From the NCBI GenBank assembly GCA_951394045.1, contig OX595985.1, positions 2,790,001 through 2,854,000 on the forward strand: a stretch of DNA of 64,000 nucleotides. The letters run 5' to 3'. The notes under the pieces are model-generated. The model searched no databases, was not told where the DNA came from, and saw only the letters and a list, made by a program, of their open reading frames with translations. The stretch comes from Nitzschia sp. DOCU1 (Eukaryota; Bacillariophyta; Bacillariophyceae; Bacillariales; Bacillariaceae). How positions within the stretch are numbered: the first letter of the stretch is position 1; each line of letters starts with the position of its first letter. Shown here in pieces: positions 41,166 through 49,130 of this stretch. Position numbers and translations under genes: made by a program.

Positions 41166-41585
41166 TGCACTACGCTGAAAGTAGGATGAAAGTTTGTAGT
41201 GTGTGTAAATTATGATATCTACTTTATCGCTCATCTATCGCTTCCAGATCTTGGAGTCTTCCCTCCATTCCTTCTCCTATGCGTTGAACGGATATTGATT
41301 GCAACTCCAACCAATCTAGAGCATTGGATCTCCTTCTACTCTCTAGCTAGGAGCCGTTGGAACCGTGATTCCAGTAGTAACGTCGACGGCTCGCCGCGCT
41401 CGCACCGACGGCGCGTCATTGCTCGTCAGCTGCGCCGGCCTTGCTCGTCTGTCCATGTGTCCACGGACGTCCGACCAAGTCGACCTCAGCTTAGGTATGT
41501 ATGTATGTACTACACGTAGGCCATTGTGTGTATGGTATCGCGCTAACTACTTGTTAGTTCTAGAGGGGTATTCTAGTGTACTGCA
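41166..41585 (-). repeat. 5' LTR of the nested gypsy element
   Basis: 420 bp, same borders as 36087-36506 with two visible differences. The gag start lies 37 bp inside the element from the LTR edge, and the leader contains the palindrome CAGTGTTAACACTG next to the LTR, where the primer site would be expected. Confidence 0.95.
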
Positions 41586-41589
41586 ATGG

Positions 41590-43200
41590 GTCAAGTGGCG
41601 GATGCAGATGGACGAGTTGATTCGGGACGTCCCCTTGGACGATGGGGAGAAGAAAATCAAGTATGCGAAGGCGTTGTTGGCTGGAGACGCAAGGCAAAGG
41701 TTCGCGGACATCGTCGCTAACCTCCGACCCGCCATCGAAGTTGAGGAGTCAGACGAAGAAGAAGGGACGCCGGAAGATACTTTCAACGAGGCGATCCAAA
41801 GGATGACCCAGTACTACTTTGGCACCGAACACGCCTACCGCCGCCAACGAAACTACCTACGCTACCATGTGTTCATGATGGAGATGTCTTTGGCCGATTT
41901 CAAGGCCAAGCTACTTCGTCAAAACAACATGCTACCTTACTTCCCGATCCCCGAAGACAAAACGAGCTGCGAGATGTTCGACGACGACGAGCTCGTGGAG
42001 ATCCTCGACCGAGCCAAAAGAATCGAGTGGCAGGGAGATCTGCTCACCTCGAACATTGATCCCTTTTCGATGAGGCTCGACGAGTACTACAAATACTTGG
42101 AAAAGCTCGAGGCCAAGCACGTCTTTGACGATGCGGTCCGAGCAGATAAAAAGAACAAAGAAAAGAAAAACGCCGACCGATCTGAAAGCGAAAGCAAAGA
42201 CGGCGGTAAGAAAAGAAAGAGAGGCAAAGACTGCAAGAAAGCCGAAAAAGGGGACAGAAAGAAACCCTGCGAGCACTGTGGCAAGTTCCATCCGGCCCCC
42301 GACGACAAGTGTTGGAGCCTTCCTGGCAATGCCAAGGATCACCCAAACAAGCGTCCGCGCGGAGCCAAAGAGAACATGTTCTCGGCACTCCAAATGGAGA
42401 CTGTCGTGAAGGCCCTCGCTAAGAAACAAAGTAAGAAAGAAAAAGGTAAGACCAAAGCCAAAAGGCAGGTCAGCTTCCGGCTGAATAATCAGTCAGACAG
42501 TAGCAGTAACGAAAGTAGCGATTCTGAAAGCGACTACATCGACTACAATAGCGAAAATGAACATAGTTTTGCTATTCGAACGTCACGCCCTGGAATAGAG
42601 CTGAATAGGAAAATTGCCAGGCGGCTAACTACAGAAATAGTCGTCGAAGCTTTAAATCCTAGAGGTGAATCCTACGTCCTTAGAACTCTCCTAGACACGG
42701 GTACTAGTCGTTCCATTGTTCTTAAGAACTTTGTGACGCTTAGCCAGCTCGTTCCTACTGGTAAACGAGTTACTACTTGGACGACTATGGGCGGCAAATT
42801 TAAGACGGACAAGGTAGCAAAGATTCGCTTCAGGATCCCCGAACTCTCGACTAGTAAGGAAATTCATTGGCCATGTCACGTCGATGAGCACACAGATCGC
42901 GAAGACTCACCTTACGACCTGATTCTAGGACTTGACCTATTAGCCGAATTGAAGTTTGTACTCGATTTCGAGAAACGAACGGTTCGATGGGGCGATAGCG
43001 AAGTCGAGATGAAGGAACGTGGTGTTGTGACGGATCCAGAGGCTCTACAGCTTCTGTACGAGATGTCTCAAGATGCCCCCGTTATCCAAGCGGCGGAAGA
43101 ACGACAAGCTAAGATCCTTGACGCCGACTACTCCAAAGTCGAGATGGAAGAGTTCGTTGACTCACTCGACTACTTAACTAAGGAGCAACGAGCGGAGCTA
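41590..43200 (+). pseudogene. 3' part of the older gypsy element: gag and protease, then truncated
   Basis: The frame is open from VKWRMQMDEL through a capsid-like region (MTQYYFGTEHAYRRQRNYLR), a Lys-rich linker, and a zinc-knuckle-like motif (CEHCGKFHPAPDDKC). The aspartic protease follows with LLDTGTSRSIVL and DLILGLDLLAEL. Here gag and protease share one frame with no stop between them, unlike the nested element. Homology ends near 43200, and the next bases belong to the opposing gene at 43201. The protease differs enough (DTGT against DSGG) that the two gypsy elements are separate families. Confidence 0.8.
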
Positions 43201-43825
43201 CTAGCTGAACCGGTTGCTAGCAATCTTCCCCTTCTTTGTAGCTGGAACCTTCTTCTCATTCTCCTTGCCAGAGGCCTTGTCTTGCTCGTATCGAGTCTTG
43301 CGTTCCACAATCGCCTGGCACAATGCAAGTTTTGTCATGCGCCGCCCACCTGGAAGAATTTGTATAGAGCTTACAAAAGGTCGTAGGTCGTCCACAGACA
43401 AGTCAAGTATAGGGATAGCCATGATGGTTTGAAGTCTGGTACAAGGCTGTGAATTTGGAGGTGCCTCTTTCTTTGGCTTCTTGATTGGATTCGAGGGGCC
43501 TGCTGCCGCCGTGACCCCCCCCCCCCCCCACAATGATGCTGTCCTCCTCGATGGTGGCATTTGCGAGGACACTTTCTTTGACAGGCACATGGACCTGCAC
43601 ACAAACAACTTCATCATTGGTAGAGCTTGTCTGATCAGATGAGGAGGAGGTGGATGCAACATGGCTGTTGCCACTTGGAGTGGGCTGGGCGCTGGTTGAT
43701 GACGGCAACGACGGCAGCGACGGCGGTACGACTAGACGAGAGGATTCATCATCTTCTGAGGAGTCGTCCGTATCAAGAAGATGCTGAGCATCATGGCGAA
43801 GATTAGGGAATGAAGGAAATGTCAT
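43201..43825 (-). pseudogene. Ser/Pro-rich protein with SAP-like motif, frameshifted at a G15 run
   Basis: The ATG at 43825 opens a Ser/Asp-rich N-terminal part (HLLDTDDSSEDDESS). At 43515-43529 a run of 15 G (minus strand) separates this frame from the next, which continues AAAGPSNPIKKPKKEAP and then DLSVDDLRPFVSSI and GGRRMTKLALCQAIVE; a run of 14 would join them. The second motif resembles the LRDWFTSL/ATKEHLCEAI motif of the Harbinger accessory protein at 106-1857. The gene stops exactly where the truncated gypsy ends. It may be an accessory gene of a DNA transposon. A homopolymer sequencing error is an equally good explanation of the shift. Confidence 0.5.
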
Positions 43826-44009
43826 GCTCTAGTAGTAGGAGTGTTACGTTGAATGTTGATGCAGTAGTAATGATCCGTTGAATGACGATCATGGTGCACC
43901 ATTGCGATAACAGAAGAGAATCCATCATCGGGAATTGACACCAATGCTGCGATATTCTAATGAATCTCTCAATATGCCTCCAAATTGAGGCGCGCCGCAA
44001 TATTTTTCG

Positions 44010-44220
44010 ATGCTGGACACCCTGCTGCGCTACCAGGGGCCGTAGAATTCTACAGCGTGCTGGACGGCTGGCTGGCTCGAGCGCATGAAAAGCGTCCAGC
44101 TGGACGGGGGAACCCGGATATTGTGCTGGACGCTGCACGCTGGACGCACTGCTGGACGCTTTGCGCGCGCTGTTAGAGCACGGGCTAAAGTCCCGGTCAG
44201 ACGGCCCCGGGTACAAATCT
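44010..44220. repeat. CTGGACG-rich repeat segment followed by a transposon-end-like motif
   Basis: CTGGACG or its inverse occurs about six times between 44010 and 44160. It is followed by AGAGCACGGGCTA at 44175-44187 and GGTCAGAC at 44195-44202. The same pair, inverted, occurs at 53270-53300, and the string GCACTGCTGGACGCT recurs in direct orientation near 52757. This fits a family of terminal or subterminal repeats. Confidence 0.55.
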
Positions 44221-44619
44221 TTTCGAACTCTGACCCGCGCGTCAACTACACTGTCGGTAGTAAGTTTTGGTGAAATGGGCATTTCGGCCGTATCAATCCG
44301 ATTGGTCGAATGAGTGTGCGCAGTGAGCGCGCGCTGGGCAGGACAGGGCACCCCTAGGATATCCAACTCTAAAAAGACGGTCATCCAACCTGTAAGCTAT
44401 TTAACGTATTCTCTAGTCACTAAGACACCGACAAGACACAAACAAAAAAAGACACTGTCCGTGATTCGAACGCGTGCCGTTACCAACTGGCATGACTCAA
44501 ATACGACCCAACCACCCATCAATTTTTCAGCATCGATTCGCCTCTCCTGCCTACCCAAATCACCTCCAAACTTGCATTTTTCACACCTTTTTATACCATG
44601 CCTTTCCCAGCATTACCCA
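44221..44619. other. Non-coding spacer
   Basis: No gene recognised. A GATTCGAAC and ACCAACTGG pair at 44462-44490 recalls tRNA arms in reverse, but no cloverleaf forms. Confidence 0.5.
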
Positions 44620-45409
44620 TCACACCCTCATTTCCCACTCCATGAAAGGAGCATTTTCTTCCTTCGTGCCTACCTCATGGCCATCATCACAGGTAGTAGT
44701 AATTTGTGCAGTCTTATCGTCATCGTCCTCGTTTTCCTCTTTCACACCTTCACCTTCATCTCCCATTACTGGCGCACCATCAGGACCTTCACTTCGACTT
44801 GCCACCACCAAGGCATAACCAACTTGGTGAGCATTGTACCAAACGCCCAATCGAGGATGAAAGACAATATCATGACTGTCTTCAGATGGTGGTGAAGGAC
44901 GTGCGATCATGATCCGCACCTTCTCGTCAAGACCACGAATCTTGGAGTTCTTGTCCAAGCCTGGAATAGCCACAGTATCCCAAACCTCAAGATTAATGTT
45001 GTTGGGCACCTTCAAGCCTTCTTCAAAAGGGGTGGTTGGGTTGTCAAACCACTGCGAGGCTGGACGACCATGCAATTCACACCTGAAGAATCTGCGCTCT
45101 TTAAGCTCTCGGGTAGAGCGGCGAAGGATAAACTCATGCTCATCCCCAACAATCTTGTATCCAGCTGTAAAGAAACACACATATATGAGCAACAAGAAGA
45201 TTTAACAATGAATAATTCTCGGCGATATACTTACATCGGTACACATTTTCAATGGCTCTCTTGCTTTCAGCCCAAGCATTAGCTGTCAGGCGATAGAAAT
45301 CCCCTTCTTCATCTGCATCCTTTTCCATGGCGCCCCGTACAAGGAGCTGAGCAATGGTTGCCTCATGCCAATAAGGGTAATATTCCTTCATGGTGCAAGT
45401 TTTGCTCAT
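44620..45409 (-). CDS. Small spliced uncharacterised protein
   Basis: Two exons, 45409-45235 and 45164-44620, with a 70-bp GT-AG intron (45165-45234); 239 residues. Exon 1 has MKEYYPYWHEATIAQLLV and exon 2 RELKERRFFRCELHGRPASQ, then an acidic tail (EENEDDDDKTAQ). No family recognised. It sits divergent from the MULE transposase, ~525 bp from its start, inside what looks like a transposon block, so an accessory role is possible but unproven. Confidence 0.55.
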
Positions 45410-45934
45410 TAGACGACAATGAACGATGAATCACCAAAAACAATGAATCTGTGGAGCCTCCGCCGCACATGTTACCTCCTACTCTTTCACAAATAATTGG
45501 TTTGGAGATTGACGTTCAAACTTCATCTGCAAGTTTGAATGCTCCCTACTATCCATCCATGAAGATTAGACCCTCCGTTCATTGGTTCATTGACATTTGG
45601 ACCCCGAAATACCTGCTCCTATCCATCCACGAAGACCCGATCCCAATCGAATCTAGCCAAATTTTGTTGACCCTAGTTATTCAATCTTTCAACGTCCATT
45701 CCAACATACAAAATACTATCTCTTGCCACCTCAACGGCTGAATCTGACCAATATTCAAGTATGGCACTTAGAAGAAATGCACGTTCTTGTATACTCACCA
45801 AAATTTCAGATTCCCAATCCAAACTTGCTGCCACCTGACCGTTGGCACCACATTTTGGCAAAGGATATGCAAAAGATGCTTCACCTTTATGTTCATGGAA
45901 GACCCCCCACCAACTCGTTCCACAGTTCTCAACA

Positions 45935-48616
45935 ATGTCCACTAATCCAAACAAGAAAGCAAAAGGGTGCAGTGAAAGCCCTCCATCCCGACCGACTCTG
46001 CAGGAGAAACTGAGTCTGTATGAGAACGTCAACTATGCAACGCCCATCAGGGAGTCCATGCAGGCAGTGGCAATCCAAAACTTTGTGGACAACTCCATTT
46101 CCCACTACGACCAAACACACACCGTTCCAACACCCCAAACCCAACTTTTCCATTCCGCAGCCTCTGAGCTGGGGGCAGTGGGTACTAAATCAATCGTGGA
46201 CCGCCAAGCAGTACTTTTCCAGATAACCCGACAGTACCTTGACAGCTCATCCACCTCCCACTCCTCCACCTCCCAGTCATCAGCACCAAAGACACTTTTT
46301 GCCCCTAGCCAATGTCGCAAGCAAACCCCTCTCCTAGCAGTACCTCACAACCACATCCCAGGACAAATCTTTGGTGGCGAGAAGCCACAATATGGAAAGA
46401 AACGAATGAAAGAATCGGAATATGACCATGTGCCCGTGCAGGAGTATTCCAGCATTGCCCAAGCCCTGTGCAACGTTGGTGGACTGGGTCCTAATGCTTT
46501 AGTCAATAAGACCAAGCCATCCCACCACGGTAGCAATGGTTTTGCAGCCATCCACTTCCACTGTCGCTTCCAGGGTTGTAAGTGCACTTTCCGCTGCCGT
46601 CTCTTTTACCCAATAGCTGCGTCAGCTGTCAATGATAACAACGAGGATGATGAAGACGATCTGGACAATGAAGAGAAAGAGGAACAAGAGGATGATGTGT
46701 ACGTAGGTCCAGTTGCTGTACAACTACTCAAACGTCACTCTTGTGGCCAAGTAGTGACATGGAAGGATCATCTGCTGGCCAACAACCGTGGAAAAAAGGG
46801 GCTTCATCCTATCTTGAAGCATGCTATAAACACAATGGTTCACAGCAACAAGAAAGTTCCAGCCTTTCGCCTTCCCAAAGCTGACGAAATGGTTAACTTG
46901 CTTCTGGAAAAGCTGGGCGATGATTGCACAAACTTATTCCCAGACGGTTGTTTGGACATTGTGACCAAACAGATCACAGAGTATTGGCGAGACAAAAGGA
47001 GAAATATGTTAGAGAAGTATGCAACCGTGGGGGATCTTGAGCTCAGGTACTTACCACAGTTGGAGACATTCCGCTGTCGTTATGGGCTGACCATTCCCAG
47101 TGCCTACAATCCACCACTTCCACAACACCTTGGATCTTTGGTGGTTCAAGATCGGTTACGTTCATTTGCAAACAACCTGTTGAACAACAGTTCATGTGTG
47201 CCGCTACAGAACCCACACGTTGAAGATGGCAGTAAGGATTGTGTCGAACACCAAATGTTGATCTTGGCTTTCCCCCCTGCTAACGACCCATATGTTGGCA
47301 AACTTGTGGCACATGTTCGTGCAAATGATTGTTTTGAAAACAATGTGGGCTGGTCGGAGAAGCATATGATTTGCTTTTCGACCATTCACCTGTTGTACCA
47401 AGCCTTTCTAGCTGGTCATCGGTATAAATGGCAAGTCATGGCCAACATTGATTCCACGCATGGTGCCGATTCAGGTGGTGGAAAACTCATGAGCTTCGGT
47501 GTTGTTGCCACCAAAAAGCATGGCCGAGGTAGTGATTATCGACGAACTTTCCTTCCATTCATTTTCGCACGCATACTTGAAGAAAATGAGCTTGTTGCAG
47601 TCCTGCTCCTTGCAACATTGAAACACTATGTGCGGCGCCTTTTTGGCCTGCACTTCGATGTCCAAGGTGGACTGATTTCAGACCATGCTCAGGCCTTTGT
47701 CAATGCATACGGTCGAGTATTCCCCAATAGGAATCGGGGCCAATGTTTTGCACATGTTGCCCTCAAAGTGAAAGATCAGACTGGAAGGCGCAAAAGAGGA
47801 ACTCCTGGTTACATCAAGTGGGTTCGTGATCGCCGTTTCCTTGCCATTGCTGCTACCGATGTCAATCGAATGCATCGATGTGCAACCGGCCCCATGAAGG
47901 ACAAGTACACTGCGCTTGCCCTGGAAGCTTGGAACGTGCATGGGGAAACAAGACTTGCAGAAGTCTTCAGAAAGAGTTACGTGGACTCCATTGAGCATTC
48001 GCATTTCCGCTACAATGAGTTTTGTCTCCCAGGTGATACACCCTCCACAAACTCTCTTGAACGAAAGCATCTGACGATGAAAGGCAGCAAGGAAACAGCT
48101 GGCCTATGCTCATTTGGGTTGTCGCTCCAAAGCATGATCACCCAGGAATTCCCCCGAATGGTAAATCTGTTGTCATCCAGAGCAGGCTTCTTGGAATATC
48201 ATCTTCGAATCCGGGATGTGACAGCCTTAAGTATGGACACAAAGTTGATGAAACAGGTGAGTCGTCTGACACCGCATGATTTCTTCCACAAAGAGGGATC
48301 AATGGAAGAGCAAACGTACCTTGCCAACTCCGTGGAGTTCATTGGAACTCCAATCAACGAGGATCGCTTTTCCAAGTGGCTCAAGGCCTGCCAAGGCACT
48401 CTGGATAGTGAGCACTCAACTCGAAAGGAGTTCTATGATGCTGGAACCGCATTGGTTCTGGTGAAGAAAGGTCGTTTGCGAGGAAGCAGTGGTGATGAGA
48501 TATGGTACTGCAGCTGTCATGATTTTTACAGCACAACGGCATGCTGTCACGCATATTTCATGAACCATGGCTCGGCTCCCCACCTTTCTGTCCGACATAC
48601 CCAAGCCAAACCATGA
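45935..48616 (+). CDS. MULE (Mutator-like) transposase with SWIM zinc finger
   Basis: The ATG at 45935 gives 893 residues. The N-terminus is Ser-rich; residues ~205-290 carry a Cys/His block (FHCRFQGCKCTFRC, LLKRHSCGQ) like the WRKY-GCM1/FLYWCH domain of MULE proteins. The MULE core follows: first Asp in MANIDSTHGAD, second Asp in LISDHAQAFVNAY, the C-x2-H in GQCFAHV, and the Glu in NSLERKHLTMKG. A SWIM finger (WYCSCHDF, then ACCHAY) is at the C-terminus. The frame is intact. Such enzymes move elements with ~9-bp target duplications; a 9-bp duplication is seen around a small element at 52822-53299, which it may drive. Confidence 0.85.
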   Translation: MSTNPNKKAKGCSESPPSRPTLQEKLSLYENVNYATPIRESMQAVAIQNFVDNSISHYDQTHTVPTPQTQLFHSAASELGAVGTKSIVDRQAVLFQITRQYLDSSSTSHSSTSQSSAPKTLFAPSQCRKQTPLLAVPHNHIPGQIFGGEKPQYGKKRMKESEYDHVPVQEYSSIAQALCNVGGLGPNALVNKTKPSHHGSNGFAAIHFHCRFQGCKCTFRCRLFYPIAASAVNDNNEDDEDDLDNEEKEEQEDDVYVGPVAVQLLKRHSCGQVVTWKDHLLANNRGKKGLHPILKHAINTMVHSNKKVPAFRLPKADEMVNLLLEKLGDDCTNLFPDGCLDIVTKQITEYWRDKRRNMLEKYATVGDLELRYLPQLETFRCRYGLTIPSAYNPPLPQHLGSLVVQDRLRSFANNLLNNSSCVPLQNPHVEDGSKDCVEHQMLILAFPPANDPYVGKLVAHVRANDCFENNVGWSEKHMICFSTIHLLYQAFLAGHRYKWQVMANIDSTHGADSGGGKLMSFGVVATKKHGRGSDYRRTFLPFIFARILEENELVAVLLLATLKHYVRRLFGLHFDVQGGLISDHAQAFVNAYGRVFPNRNRGQCFAHVALKVKDQTGRRKRGTPGYIKWVRDRRFLAIAATDVNRMHRCATGPMKDKYTALALEAWNVHGETRLAEVFRKSYVDSIEHSHFRYNEFCLPGDTPSTNSLERKHLTMKGSKETAGLCSFGLSLQSMITQEFPRMVNLLSSRAGFLEYHLRIRDVTALSMDTKLMKQVSRLTPHDFFHKEGSMEEQTYLANSVEFIGTPINEDRFSKWLKACQGTLDSEHSTRKEFYDAGTALVLVKKGRLRGSSGDEIWYCSCHDFYSTTACCHAYFMNHGSAPHLSVRHTQAKP

Positions 48617-48900
48617 CCGCCGCAAACCCCGCGCCAAACCACACCAAGGACACAGCCGCAATGCAGGCACCAAGAATGCAAAGCTAAACCATGAATGCTG
48701 CAATGCACAGCCACCAAGAATGCCACTGCAATGCAACCAAGAGCGCAAAGCCAAACCATGACGACCCCGCAACCCCCCACCACCACCGCAACGCCGCCAC
48801 CAAGAACGAAAAGCAAAACCATGAATTCTGCAGTGGCGGTAGGTCCAACTTTGACTGGCCTGCCAAGAGTGGCCTGACCGACCCTGGGCCCGACCGGCAG
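48600..48900. repeat. Degenerate short tandem repeat after the MULE stop codon
   Basis: The phrase AAAGCCAAACCATGA and variants recur about five times (near 48603, 48632, 48680, 48750 and 48815), mixed with CACCAAGAATG-type phrases at irregular spacing of about 30-75 bp. The first copy holds the stop codon of the transposase, so the array seems to have grown from the 3' end of that gene. Confidence 0.6.
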
Positions 48901-49130
48901 TAGGGCCAAGCCCAAAATTAAAAAACAACAATGTAGTATCCAAATAACAAGAAACAAACAATGTAGTAACCACTAGTACTTTCTTCAATTGTACTTCCAC
49001 CAGTCCTTGAATGTGTACTTCTTTGTTGCCTCCAAAGTATACGTGTCATATGCAAGGTCCATGCCAGACAAAGAACAGATAGTGGAAATTTCCGCCATCG
49101 TCATTTCCTTGTCTCCTACCCGCCAGCTTT

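Larger units (their letters stand above)
36087..41585 (-). mobile_element. Complete young Ty3/gypsy LTR retrotransposon, nested in the gypsy gag gene
   Basis: 5499 bp with 420-bp LTRs that begin TG and end CA and differ at two positions that I can see. The 4-bp target duplication ATGG flanks it (36083-36086 and 41586-41589). It encodes gag and pol on the minus strand, in the gypsy order protease, reverse transcriptase, RNase H, integrase. Both frames are intact, so it may be active. Confidence 0.95.
35240..43200 (+). mobile_element. Truncated Ty3/gypsy element (host of the nested insertion)
   Basis: The start of gag lies at 35848-36086 and gag continues at 41590; the gap is a second gypsy element. 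After gag comes the protease, and the element then stops near 43200, without reverse transcriptase, integrase or a right LTR. 35240-35840 probably contains its left LTR and leader, but with no second LTR to compare I cannot place the borders. The left gag piece has a one-base shift near 35986. Confidence 0.65.

Noticed and set aside
44455..44515. tRNA-like text: reverse-strand GTTCGAATCAC and AGTTGGTAAC
   Set aside because: The T-arm-like and D-arm-like parts are only about 10 bases apart, there is no room for an anticodon arm, and no matching acceptor stem was found.
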